DNA from: Phyto melanocephala
Lineage: Eukaryota; Arthropoda; Insecta; Diptera; Rhinophoridae
Assembly: GCA_941918925.1 (NCBI GenBank)
Contig: OW799236.1
Span: 116,700,562 to 116,764,561 of the forward strand
Length of the DNA: 64,000 nt
Direction of reading: 5' to 3'
Part shown: piece after piece, positions 1 to 11,257 of the stretch
Numbering within the stretch: the first letter of the stretch is position 1
Layout: every line of letters starts with the position of its first letter
Translations under genes and position numbers: made by a program
The notes under the pieces: generated by a model
What the model saw: only the letters and a program-made list of their open reading frames with translations
Database searches by the model: none
Told to the model about the DNA's origin: nothing

Positions 1-890
1 TTATTGTATTTTAAAACAACATTCGCATTTGGAATTTTGTATAAATTTTCTATAGCAAATAACTGTGAATGACGGATGTTCCAAAAACACTGTTATATAT
101 TTCAATTTTATTCCAAAAAAAACATCATTGCATTTAAAATTTTCTACAGAAAGTGTCATCGCATTGAAAGTTTTCTTTTATATACATATGTACATTAAGA
201 TTAAAAATTTTTTTAGAAATAAAATGTTTTGGAAAGTCTCTTAAAAAATAGCATTACATTAAGAAAATTTTCTGGCACTTAAAATTTTCAATAGAGAAAG
301 TCATCAATTAGAAAACCTGCTTTCAAATTTATTATCTTTCCATGTACAAATGGTCAGATAAGCATTAAGAAACTTCAATTTTTTTTTATGAATTATCAAT
401 CTTAATAAAAAAATCTTTAAATAAATATAATTAATAGAAAAATTTTCATGGATAGAAAAATTTTTATACAATAAAAAATACTATTGCATTTCGAATAAAA
501 TTTTAGTCACATTATAAATTTTTTTCAAAAAAAATGGATTTTAACGAAGAAATTTCTACATAGATTTTGATATTGCGATGAGGATTTTATATAGAAAAAA
601 TCAATGAATTGGAAATTTAAAAAAAAAAAAAATCATCACATTGGGATATATCTAAAAAAATATAATTGCATTTACTAGCACTTTTTCAAAAAAAAAAAAA
701 TTTCTCAAACTAAAAATTTTCTATAGAGAATATGTTATTGCATTGCAAAATTTGTATATTAAACGTTATCGCACTGAGAGTTTTCTGTACAAAGTTATCA
801 TCCCAATGAGAATTTCTAATTGAAAATATCATCGCACTGGGAATTTTCTTTAGAAGTTAATGCATTGGATGTTTTCCATAGAAATTGTCA
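1..890. repeat. Decayed minisatellite-like sequence (GCATTGAAAATTTTCTATAG theme)
   Basis: Variants of a short theme recur every 35-60 bp: TCATCGCATTG or ATTGCATTT, then AAAATTTTCTATAGA, then GAAAATATC or similar. Examples lie near 25-55, 125-175, 250-300, 715-750 and 825-855. Copies are strongly diverged, so this is an old tandem or dispersed array. The 85-codon open frame at 820-1077 is a by-product. The same theme recurs at 4730-4990, 6660-7660, 8943-9470, 11640-11760 and in parts of 13775-14100. Confidence 0.6.
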
Positions 891-1178
891 CAAAAAAGTT
901 GGTCATGTTCATGTTCATTTATTTGTTGCGATTTTTCTAAAGTTTTCTGCATTTGTTGTCGACTTTGATAGTTTTGTTTGTTGTTTTGCAGCTATTGATG
1001 ATGGCTTCCGATGTTATTGTTGCTTCTGCTTAATGTTGTTTTTATTGTTACCGATACATGTTTGTTGTTGTATCTGAGTTGTGGAAAATGTTGCAATGTA
1101 AATTCGTAAAACAATAAAGAAATAAATTACTTTCAATTCCAGATTTTGCAATAACATCAAACCAACTAAAATAAAATA
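891..1178. other. AT-rich non-coding sequence
   Basis: T-rich sequence with GTT/TTG runs; no coding or RNA signal seen before the mariner terminal repeat. Confidence 0.5.
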
Positions 1179-2043
1179 TCGGGTGTCCCAACTAGTACGC
1201 AATTTGTAAAATTTAAATAAAACACAGATATTTAAACAAAAAAATCGTAAAACTTTATTATATCGTAAAGTAGACAGAATGAGGTTATGTATGGAACAAT
1301 ATATCGTGCAGATGGCACACACGTGATCTTTCAATGAAATTTTCAATGACCTTTTTGCATAAATGCTGCAGTATTTCATTAATGCAGCGTCCAATTTCCT
1401 TTTTTAAGGCTTGAGTCGTCGTCGGCTTATTCGCGTAAACCATTGACTTCAAAAAACCCAAAAGAAAAAAATCTAAAGGTGTTAAATCACACGATCTAGG
1501 CGGCCAATTCTGGTCTCCAAAACGCAAAATTACACGACCGGGAAACGACTGATGCAACAATTGAATTGTTTCTCTGGCTGCATGACATGTGGCGCCATCT
1601 TGTTGAAACCACATGCCCTCCACATTCATTTCTTTAATTCTAGGCAAGAAAAAACTGGTTATCATTTCACGATACCGAACACCATTGACTGCTTGCGCTT
1701 GACCTGCCTCATTTTCATAAAAAAAGGTCCAATGATTCCTCCAGTCCAAAAACCACACCACACAGTGACACGTTGAGGATGCATTTGCTTCTCGTGAATC
1801 ACTCGAAATGCGAGTTCTGCCTATTGACCAAGCCATTAAGATGGAAATGGGATGATCGCAATTTGCGAACTGTAGCCGCAAAACTTTCACAATTTTGGTA
1901 AAACAATTTCACAATGAGAATGCGTTGTTCATTCGTGTAGCTCCATTTTTACTAACCTTGTACCTTCTACTAGCAAACAATAACAATTGCTCAAATGTCA
2001 AACAATGACAAATTCAAAAAATTGCGTTTTAGTTGGGAAACCC
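1179..2043 (-). mobile_element. Defective mariner-type (DD41D) element, copy 1
   Basis: Terminal inverted repeats: GGGTGTCCCAACTAGTACGC at the left, and at the right, read on the minus strand, GGGTTTCCCAACTAAAACGC. Between them lies a minus-strand transposase relic (see the separate pseudogene entry). About 865 bp, shorter than an intact element of this group, and without a complete DNA-binding domain. No TA duplication can be read with certainty. Confidence 0.85.
1285..1890 (-). pseudogene. Mariner-type DD41D transposase, frameshifted and N-terminally incomplete
   Basis: The main open part contains WFQQDGATCH (second catalytic Asp), then NWPPRSCDLTPLDFFLLG (third Asp), separated by 41 residues, the DD41D spacing seen in the rosa/Visitor group of Tc1/mariner elements. 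It ends with RSRVCHLHDILFHT, matching the family C-terminus. Around 1745-1860 the frame breaks: NGLVNRQN and the following VTVWCGFWTGGIIG piece are in different registers, with an in-frame stop between them. The first Asp region and the helix-turn-helix are not recovered. A dead transposase; the plus-strand open frame 1552-1776 is its shadow. Confidence 0.85.
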
Positions 2044-3470
2044 AAACAACTGGCAGTAGTAGTTGTTATTGTAGTTTCAGATGTAGTAGTCGGTGTAGTT
2101 AAAAAAATCATATGGAATTCAACATCAACACGACAAAAAGCGCTGAAATCGTGGTTATGTCCGACGCTCACCAACAAAGCACTTGTTTGTGCTTTTGATA
2201 AATAAGGAAAAAAATGGCGTTTCATTTTCTATGTGCCTTTGTTAGTTATTTTTTGTAAACATTTTTGAAAATTCTTTGCATTTTTTTGCTGTCGATGCTG
2301 TCTTTGTTTTAGAATAGTATTTTGTGTGAATATTTTTTTTTTTGTTGGATACAGCGTTGCAGTTTAATTCCGATTTCTTTTTGTTCTTTTCGTTCTGCTG
2401 ACATGAACTTTGTGCGCTTAAAATTGCAATTCTTTTTCATCGTTTTTATTTTTTATTGCAATTCGTGAGCGTGCCAACCATACAGATTGTGTGCTATCTT
2501 AAGCCAAGTAAATGGTCATGGTTTTTTAACCAGCATTACAATTGGTGGCTCAAGTACCATCTTACTGCTATTACCACCACTACTACAACCATTTGAATAG
2601 TTTAATTTTTAGTGTTGTTTTGTTTTAGTTTCGCTGACTTGGATTGGTTAGGATGCCGAATTGGCTGTTTAAAAATACTTGTGTTTCCTTTTTTTTTTTG
2701 TTGCATTTGGTAAATAAGGACCACCCTGAGTGTAAAATTTGTAGCCGTTGGTAAATTTTGTTTATGGTATTGCTTTTTTTATTTTTTTTTTATTTTTAAA
2801 TGTTTTTTATATTGACCACACTTAATGTAAGATAAAGTGTAAAAAAAGAATGGAAGAGAAATTGTTACAATTCCTGGACGATTTGTAAAACTGAAACATA
2901 GATCAACATGCTTTATGTGTTCTACAAAATTATTCTAAAGAGGGTATTATTGCATAGATTCGTAAAAGCAAATAATATTAAATTTAAATTCGTTCATTAA
3001 AAATGTTAAGAAACTTAAATGTAGTTCATTAAAGTCTCTTTGAAAGTTAAATTAAAGTTAAAATTATAGAAAATGTGGTTCCACTAATAATTAAAAAAAA
3101 AAAATATGACGTGTTAAAATTTATGTCGAAAATATAGTTGTATTGAGAATATTTTATATCAAATATCATCGTATCAAATATGGCATTCAGGAGTTTTTGT
3201 ATACAACACTGCACAACAATATGGCAACTTTTTCTTGAGGATTAAAATATCATCTAATATTTACTAATTCAATGTTTCTAATTTCAAATATACCTTTAGG
3301 TTTATTTAAGCAGCTCTTATTTACGAGATATAGCCTTCACAAAAAATTCGTTGTGTTAGTGTGTTAATTTGCTTGTAATTAAGAAATAATTATGTTTTCT
3401 TATTATAATTTGATATGGCATCGTTAGGAAAAGTATGTGTCAATAATCCAAATTAATTTTGTTTAATTTG
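2044..3470. other. AT-rich non-coding sequence with a Ci/Gli-like site
   Basis: No credible gene. The opposed short open frames at about 1987-2225 overlap a low-complexity GTA/GTT-rich run. GACCACCCT at 2719-2727 matches the Ci/Gli consensus at 8 of 9 positions. Around 2480-2600 the sequence is less AT-rich and could be a regulatory block. Confidence 0.4.
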
Positions 3471-3479
3471 CGGAGATTA

Positions 3480-4450
3480 TTCATATAAAGAATAACGTTT
3501 GAACATGACAGCTTTTATGATTGTGGCTTACGAAAATTACTATGGTCACACTGGAAATTCAAGACAACTCTTGGATTCTGCAAAAGGTATGAAAGTCGTG
3601 CGTTGAGTTTCTACGTTTGTAAAGAAATAAGAATAGGAATATCTTAAGATATGAAACCACCAGGAGCTGGACAACATGATGGTTCACATAAACAGCCTAT
3701 GGCAAAAAATGGCAATACTGATAGTGACTTCGTTTGTGACTTGAAAGCGCAAAAACTATTCAACCAAAATAATTTAAACGACCCTGTAAGAGATCTGGAC
3801 AAAAGACTTCCCTTTTTTGGCTTGGCTTCTACGCTAAAATAAAGACAATAAAAAGCAGAAGAAAAATACAAATTTCTTATTATCCCACATAGAGAACAAA
3901 ATCTTCAGAGATGCAGTGCTGAATGAAATGATTCCGTATTTTGTAAACATGTTCCTGGTTAATTGGCTGCAATAATACTTTCATAATATGTTTTTAGTGA
4001 GTGACGTATATTCATAGACTTAACAAAACGTAGTCAAAACGTATTCTCTTACACAATACAAACAAGTAGAAGAAAAATGTACATCTTCTGCTCTGATTCC
4101 AGACAAAAATAAATATTTGGAACGCAATGGCTTCATATATGTTCATTGTGTTGTAAACAGCATGGATTGAGTTTGTTTGGGTTGTTAAATTATTTCTGGG
4201 GAAATAAGAAAAGTTATGAATTTTCCCAACATCGAGAACAACTGATGAAACACTTTTAAAGTCTTTGATGTAACATGAGCATCCATTAACACTACATTCT
4301 TATCCACCTAGACTATATCCCCACTAATCTGAGGGACCTCAGTGAAGAATAGGACAGACAATTCTATTTAAACTTACTTGTACCATAGAAGAATGCTATC
4401 AAGGCTACTGGAATGTACGCATAATTGATGACTATTGTTGTTGTATTTAG
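3480..4450 (+). pseudogene. Heavily decayed copy of a repetitive arthropod protein family (unnamed)
   Basis: Fragments in shifting plus-strand frames resemble, from memory, a high-copy protein of unknown function found in many arthropod genomes. LFNQNNLNDPVRDLD occurs near 3758-3800. A block near 4165-4250 resembles its W-x-x-F-V-x-V-V-K-x-F-L-G stretch. Near 4300-4420, HLDYIPTNLRDLSEE is followed, after a frameshift, by CYQGYWNVRIIDDYC, which parallels the family's C-terminal D-L-S-E-E ... R-Y-Q-G-x-W ... A-D-Y-C-W sequence. Stops and frameshifts are frequent. The 63-codon frame 3651-3842 is part of this relic. I do not know what the family does. Confidence 0.4.
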
Positions 4451-6660
4451 ACTGAGTCTCTGCCTTCAGTTATAAGATTAAAATAAATTAGAATTATTTT
4501 TAAATTTATAATGTTTTACTTTATAAAAACATCCGTGTTATATGTTTTCAAGTAGAACTGATACATAAATTGAATTGAAATCCTTATCAAAAATTGGTCT
4601 AATACCAAGTGACTTAACCCAATCAGCAGAAGTACTGATGGGAAGTGTAACAAATAACCTTAAATAATATCTGTACCACTAAAGATCTTCCAAGAAAAAT
4701 CTTATTGCAATTATAATTTTCTGAGAAGACTTCTCAAAAGGGTTATATTTCATGCCATTGCGCTAAAGGTTTTCTATATAAAATATTATTGCAGTGCAAA
4801 TTTCCTAAGGAAATATTGTAGCATGGATGATCTTTTAAAGAAAAGTTTATCATATAAAAGTATTCGATCAAATATTATTGCATTAAAAAAATTCGTTATA
4901 TTGATAATGCGTAGAAGAAATTAGTGTAACACTTAAGACTGTTCACAGAAAATAACATCTTGTTGGGATTTTTGTATAGCAAACATCATAATTATAATTA
5001 TTGAAAGTGATCAGTTATTGTCAAGTTATTCAACTCATACACAACTGCGAATGTTAGTATGTATATGTTGAGCAAATGTTAAATATTTAAATGACGTTTT
5101 TATAAATACACAATATAATCATCAATCATTCTCTAGTATTTACTGGTTTCTTGTGGTTCACTCAGGCATAAAGAAATCACTGAATGAAATAATTTTTCAG
5201 TTGCAAATAAAAATAATAATTAATTAAAGTATTTAACTAATGGCAGCAATAGAATAATATTTACTTCCAAATGACAGTCTAAGTATAAGTATCATGCGCT
5301 GTTTATTTACTTTGTTCGATTACTTACCACACAAGTTTGTTGCTTAAGTCTTTCGTTTTGATATCTTTCAATTAACACACAAATCACATGTAACTATTTC
5401 TTAGAACTTGTACTTTACTAAGTGATATTTTTGTTCAAAGTGGTTGTTATTGTAATAGAAATCAGTTGTTGTTGTTGTTGTTAGCGGTAATGCTGCTGTT
5501 ATTTAGTTTTGCCTTAAACAATAAATCTTATTATTAAATTGCATTTACATGATATGACAACTCAATTAATTATTTAAATTCTTATTGACAACATCATCAA
5601 TTATTTAGTTTAATTACCGAACAACAACTAAAGAGTTTAGCAAGAAATATACGAACTATACCTATCACCATAAGCTACAGTCATACGGAGCAATAGCGGT
5701 AGCTATAGCGGCAGTTGTTTTTAGCATTTTTATCGTGTTAATTCTGTAAATTACCTCATTGATTTGATGACAAACAAATTGTACACAATATTCTATCATT
5801 TAAGCAACGCGAAAAAAATAAATATATAAAAAAGTTGATTAAATATTATGTTGTTTTATATATATTCTATTTAGTATTTGTAATTGTAAAAATATTTTGC
5901 ATTTACAAGCCGTGTCATAACGATTTATCAAATATTAATTAAAACAAATTTTTTCACCAAACCTCACTTTAGTTTTAGAAAAAGAACATGTGTAAACTAA
6001 CTTGTAATTGAATAAATATTTTGTAAATTTAATTTAAATTAATTTTTTTTTAATATTTCTCTCTAAATATAACTCTTTATGCCTAACAAATAAATACAAT
6101 GTTAATGTGGTCGTTAAGTATTTGAAATATTTGCTCTCACATTTTACAGAGTGATTGATGGCTGGTAACACCCATATTATTTTAATTGTCTATTGTGTTC
6201 TTTAGAATAACTTTAAATGGCTTCTGGTGCTTGAAGCAGCATTAATGTAAAATGCAGCGCACATAAGTATATTTGCATATTAAAATTCCGCAGACACCAA
6301 GACGCTTTTAATACCAGTTTCGTTTCTCTTATAATTTTTAATATATTTATTTTACATTTAAGCATCAAGATTATGAAGTTGTCTTTTATGTACTAACATC
6401 TTGGCTATCATCATGATGGTAGCAGACTATATAAAGTTAATTGTTCTTGTTTAATTACCTGATATGGCGCCCAGTTCGAAATGAAAATTCCTTTGGCAGC
6501 AGGAGCGTTGCCGTTAAAGTATATTCTTATAAATATGCTCGCTAGGAAATATAATTTGATTGGAAATTTAAAGTAAATAAATTTAAATACTAGCAATTCC
6601 CAATATAAAATTAAGCTCCGTATTTATAATTTTTTTATTTAAAAATTAGTTTAAAAAGAT
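4451..6660. other. AT-rich non-coding sequence
   Basis: Contains minisatellite-like theme copies at about 4730-4990, a short GTT run near 5466-5482, and at 6271-6278 an ATTTGCAT octamer (POU-type site) inside a less AT-rich block at about 6140-6330. No exon recognised. Confidence 0.4.
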
Positions 6661-7660
6661 AATCTAATCGCATTGAAAGTTAGTTCTATAACAACACGTT
6701 GAAATGTTTATGACATCAGCTTTTTACAATATTTTATGCAAATTTTTGTGAAAAATTTGTAATAAAAATTAAAAAAATTAATTAAAAATTAATTTATTGC
6801 ATTACATCGGCATAATTTTTTTTTTAATTATTAGAAAACTAAAAATTTTCGGTTGATAAAAGTTGCTATAGAAGTCATCATTCCATTAAAATTTTTATAC
6901 AAAATATATCATATCATCGAAGATTTTCATAAATATTAATTAATATTTAATCGAACTTTTTATTCTTAAATTATAAAGTATTACAGATTTTCTCTCAAAT
7001 TGAATATTAAAAAATAAGCACAATCTTCTGGAGAGAATTTTATGTTGCAAAAATTATATATAAAACAATAATAAATTGATATTTTTATAAAAAAAAACTT
7101 TGCCTTAAAAACTCTTAATAGAAAATGTCATTGATGTAAAAAAATTTGCTCTAAAAATGTTATTGCATTAGAATTTATTAAAGAAAAAAAATCATCAAAT
7201 TAATATTTTTATAAAAATAATAACATCGCATTTAAATCTTTCTATAGAGAACAGAATTGTATTTAAAATAAATCATAAAAAATAGCGTCGAATTAGGAAC
7301 ATTCAAAGAAAAATAACATCAAACTGAACATTTTAAAAAGAAAGAAACTTCGCAGTAAAATGTTTTTGTAGAAAATATCATTGAAAAAATTTCTTAAAGA
7401 AAATTCTATCGAATTATTTTGAGGAAAATATTTTCACTTCTTGAGGAAGTATTTGATAAAAAACATCGCAACTTGATTTAATTTCTTCTAGAGAATATGC
7501 CTTCGAACAGTTTTCATAAAACATATTATCGTATTCAAACTATCGATAGAAATGAAATGACATTGCAAGATGTCGCTAGCAGTTTTATCGCATTCAAAAT
7601 CTTTTATACAAAACATCGTCGTATATGAAAAAATCTGCAAAATTTTAATAGATATTTTAT
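6661..7660. repeat. Decayed minisatellite-like sequence
   Basis: About 1 kb of variants of ATCGCATT...TTTCTATAGAAAATATC at roughly 45-55-bp spacing, for example near 6665, 7125, 7165, 7225, 7375 and 7590. No coding potential. Same theme as at 1-890. Confidence 0.6.
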
Positions 7661-7664
7661 GGGA

Positions 7665-8499
7665 TGGGCCATTTAAAATTTTAAATTTGAACTACCAATT
7701 AGTTTCACTTTAAAAGGTAGAATAATCTTCACTTTAATTTTTGTGATCAGGTTTATTTTTGACATTTGCAAAAAGAGATGCTGTACGCTCGAACAGAATT
7801 TAAAAAATTAAAAACTCACTTTCTAAGTAGTGAGTCTTTAACACAAACTGTTAGAATTTACGTGGAAAACTTTCAAGAAGAGATTGACCTGCAGTTCAAT
7901 TTGTGAAGCAAATTCATGAAAGTGGATCATTATTGGACAAAGAAACCCGTGTACGTTCTCGTCTAGTGCATTTAATCGAAATATTGCTGCTGTGATAGAG
8001 TATGTGCAAGAATATCCAACAACATTAATTCGTCATTGTTCTTAGAAGCGGAACACTCTTCATTCATGTTCTCGTCCAGTGCGTTTAATCGCAAAATATT
8101 ACTGCTGTGGTAAAAGATGTGCAAGAATATCCATCAACATCAATTGATCATCGTTCTCTGGAACGGAACATTTTTCCTTCATGTTTTCATCCAGTGCGCT
8201 CAATCGAAATATTGCTGTTGTGGTAAAGGATTTGCAAGAATATCTATCAACATCAATTCGTCATCGATCTCACTAACTGAACAATTCTTGCACTTTTTTA
8301 AGAATAATTTTGAATTTTGAAAAGTGTGGTTGGTTGGATGGGGTACTGTCGACTCAGTCGTGGTAGTCATATGTATGTATGTATTGCGTCCCATTCTTAA
8401 ATGATAAAGTACAACCTTTCCAATAAACCCAGAAGTATAAAAAAAATAATTAATCCTTTTTTTTATAGCCGATTCAAATTAAAAATTCAAAATGACCCA
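7665..8499 (+). mobile_element. Degenerate mariner-like element with an internal tandem triplication
   Basis: Terminal inverted repeats: TGGGCCATTTAAAATTTTAA at the left, and TGGGTCATTTTGAATTTTTA read inward from the right. The plus strand carries relics of the transposase N-terminal region: IHESGSLLDKETRVRSR, then NRNIAAV...VQEYPSTSIRHRS, the hinge between the two helix-turn-helix motifs. This last module is present three times in a row (see repeat 7950-8285). The catalytic domain is absent. Confidence 0.65.
7950..8285 (+). repeat. Three tandem copies of a ~116-bp transposase segment
   Basis: Copies start near 7950, 8066 and 8182. Each reads roughly CGTTCTCGTCCAGTGCG, a NIAAV-coding part, GTGCAAGAATATCCATCAAC and a CGTTCT-containing end. 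All derive from the mariner hinge region and differ by point changes and small indels, so the duplication is not recent. Confidence 0.75.
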
Positions 8500-8518
8500 C
8501 CTGTATAAGGGTCATAAT

Positions 8519-8942
8519 TTATTTATTTATTTAATCAATACAGTACAACAAGAACTAGTCTTATATAATAGTACTGGGGAGATAGTGGCGCAATATGATT
8601 TTTATTAGTAAAAAAAAAATAAAATAACTTAAAACTAATTTTAGTAAATAAAAGAAATTTAAATTAGACAAAATTGAAAAAAAAAATTAATATTTATTTC
8701 AAAAATTACAAAATTATGATGTTTAAATTAAATTAAATAAAAAGAAAGCAAATAATATTACTAACATCAAATAAATATAAGTTAACACATTAAATATGTA
8801 AGAGTTATATATAATTAGTTTTTGTTACCCTAAATGATTTAATATTGCAATTTTGAAATGCTTTGCATTACTGATGATTTGAATATTAGGGGGAAGTTGG
8901 CGCCAAAGATTAATAGCATTGAAGAAAAAATGTCGCAAAAAA
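8519..8942 (-). mobile_element. 5'-truncated non-LTR retrotransposon, C-terminus of ORF2 and 3' UTR
   Basis: Minus-strand frame from about 8942 to a TAA at 8827-8825 reads FFFNAINLWRQLPPNIQ, then NAKHFKIAILNHLG: the typical reverse-transcriptase tail (N-x-W-x-x-L-P-x-x-I ... F-K-x-x-L-x-x-H-L) of jockey/CR1-type elements. An AT-rich 3' UTR follows, ending in a short TAAATAAATAAAT tail at 8519-8535. It lies 20 bp from the right end of the neighbouring mariner. Clade assignment is uncertain. Confidence 0.65.
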
Positions 8943-9470
8943 AAATTATCGCATTATAGAAATTATCGCATTATAGAAAATTATATTCAAGTTCAAATTT
9001 TTTGCAGAGAACTTTACTAATTTTTTTTTTTTTACATTTTTCTTTAGAAAAAATATGTCCTTAAAAAATTTAAGTTTTTTATAAATTATTTATAACATTG
9101 CATCACCAACCTTGCATTAATGATATCGCCATATAAATATACAATTTTTTATTATAAAATCATTACTTTAAAAAAATCTAGAGAAAATAACATCGAATTG
9201 AATATAATGTAAAACAAGTAGCATCGACCGAAAAAGCTTTATAAGAAAGTATTGTCTAAAAGATACTTTCTATAAAGAATTATACCGAATTGAATTTGTA
9301 ATGTAAAAAAATATCGGCTCTTTTATATATTTTTTTAAATTTATTACAAAAAAAAACATCGCATTACTATCTTTGTTTTTAAAAATTAACGTCAAATCGA
9401 ATATATATTTTCTCTTGAAAATATCTCAGAATTAAATATTTTCTATACGAACCATCATATAAAATTTTTA
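8943..9470. repeat. Decayed minisatellite-like sequence
   Basis: ATTATCGCATTATAGAAA occurs twice in succession near 8946-8982, followed by further diverged units to about 9470. Same theme as 1-890 and 6661-7660. Confidence 0.55.
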
Positions 9471-9489
9471 TGTTGAACTGTTGAAATTT

Positions 9490-9985
9490 ATTTAGTAGAA
9501 GATGCCGATAGACCGATTATTTGTTTTATTTCACTTAATATTATTTTTAAGCAAATATCATTCAGCTTATTCTGAAGCGTCACAGTCAGCGTTTGCTCTA
9601 GACGATAAAACGATTTCACTCTGTCAACTGGTAATATAATCGCCAATATCTCCTTCAGAGTAAGGTCCTTCATTGTATTTATACTTAATGTGATCTTACC
9701 CGTGATCTTTAATCTAACCAGCTTGTTAATGCTGGACGTTCGCAGATTACATGCGATGCAGTCTGAAAATCATCTAGGCATATTCTACATTGTATCATCA
9801 TTCTCGATTTGCGTTTCTTTAAAGATACTAGAACCTTATTTTACTCCAACTAAATCCCAGTACGTTTACTGCACCCCTGCCAAGGCACTCATCGAGCACC
9901 GTTCGAGCCTGTCTGTTTGCGAATGCAATTTCATTTTTTTCTCTCGTTTTTTGAATATTGCTCCAAATTAAAAAAAGATAAAAGT
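9490..9985 (-). mobile_element. Possible non-LTR retrotransposon fragment (C-terminal Cys/His motif)
   Basis: On the minus strand near 9800-9710 one frame reads CRICLDDFQTASHVICERPA, resembling the C-x2-C ... E-x2-x-H-x3-C-x-x-P-A knuckle at the end of jockey/I-type ORF2 proteins. Upstream (9960-9860) a piece with ANRQARTVLDECLG may belong to the same protein. Stops and shifts break the frame. The 61-codon minus frame 9488-9673 would be downstream of it. Confidence 0.4.
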
Positions 9986-10907
9986 TGCGAGACAAATTCT
10001 ATTTAGGATTCTTATGTTTTTTCATTCTTTTCGCAAATTAAATAAATATTTAATTCAGCACTAACGCAGTATGTTGACTTACGTGTGCTTAATGGCAAAT
10101 CATTTAATTTTTAGAAAAACACACACTTTTAGTTTTCATACCACTTTGTTTATTTTCGTATTCGCTATGATATAAGTAATTTTAAAAGAAATTTTAAGAT
10201 CTTTATTGGTATGAATGGTAAAATAAAAGTTTAAAAAATTCAATACCTAACCCGTTGTTTTAAATAAAACGGTTTTATGGCTCTCCTGAAAAATTTGATT
10301 TTAAGACATACCATGCCCATGAAAACCACAGATATAATTATATTTAATCCCAATTGCTTGTTTGAAACCCGTTTATACTTATGTTTTTTATCACTAATCA
10401 GACATACATACAATAATTCTTCAACATTTCATATTGCCTGGTATTCAATACTAAATGAAATTGTCTTTAACGTATGTATTTAATATGTATAACAAAAATT
10501 TGGGGAGAAACAAAAAGTGGGAAAAACTAAAAATTAAAGTTTTTAACATATTTTCTTTAATTCCTAAAATGGTGAATTGTCCCCATTAACACAACAAAAA
10601 TAATAAACTGCAACGGCAACGCATTGAATCGATTTTTTTTAGTTTTTCATTATATTCTTTGAATGAATGATTCTTGTAAGAAATTTTATTTTTAAGTTGT
10701 GGAGAGAAATTTATATTCATTTTTTTTTTAATTTCATTTGTCTCGCAAATTTTATTTTTAAAATTCGGAAAATAAAATGAATTATTCGTGACAATGTGGA
10801 AAATTTAATTCATTCGAATTAATATCATTCACAAAAAATATCTATTCGAATGATTTGCATACTATGTCTGCATGTGATTAACTTTACTCACCCTTGCAGA
10901 CTTATAA
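9986..10907. other. AT-rich sequence with a MITE fragment
   Basis: 10265-10331 is a minus-oriented fragment of the MITE at 51834-52087: its minus strand shares TATGTCTTAAAATCAAATTT and the CTGTGGTTTTCATGGGC end. The 68-codon frame at 10277-10483 starts inside it and is not a gene. Nothing else recognised. Confidence 0.5.
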
Positions 10908-11257
10908 GCTTGGTTTTCACTATGTCATCTTTTTTGTCAAATTGTCCAAATTGTTGGCAATTGTATGAAAGCGGGTTGTCATATGGCGTCATCTATGTTT
11001 GCAGTCAGTTATACACGCAGCCTGCCATCTAAACTGACATATAACTGAAAACGCCAAATTTTAGTTTGTCAGCAGATATGGCAGCATTTTCTTTCAAAGT
11101 AAATTTGACAACAAGTTTTCAATTATTTTTGTTTGTCGTTCGTCAGTTTTTTTTGTCAGTTTCTAAAATGCAGTGAAAACGCATTTGACGCAAACTGACG
11201 AGAATTCATTTGAGGCAGTTTTTGTTGGCATTTCATATGACATAGTGAAAACCAAGC
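10908..11257. mobile_element. 350-bp MITE with perfect terminal inverted repeats
   Basis: Starts GCTTGGTTTTCACTATGTCA and ends with its exact reverse complement. Flanks are TATAA on the left and TATAG on the right, compatible with a short TA-rich target duplication. The interior is rich in TTTGTCA and TGACAA words and has no coding capacity; the short open frames across it are incidental. Superfamily not assigned. Confidence 0.8.
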
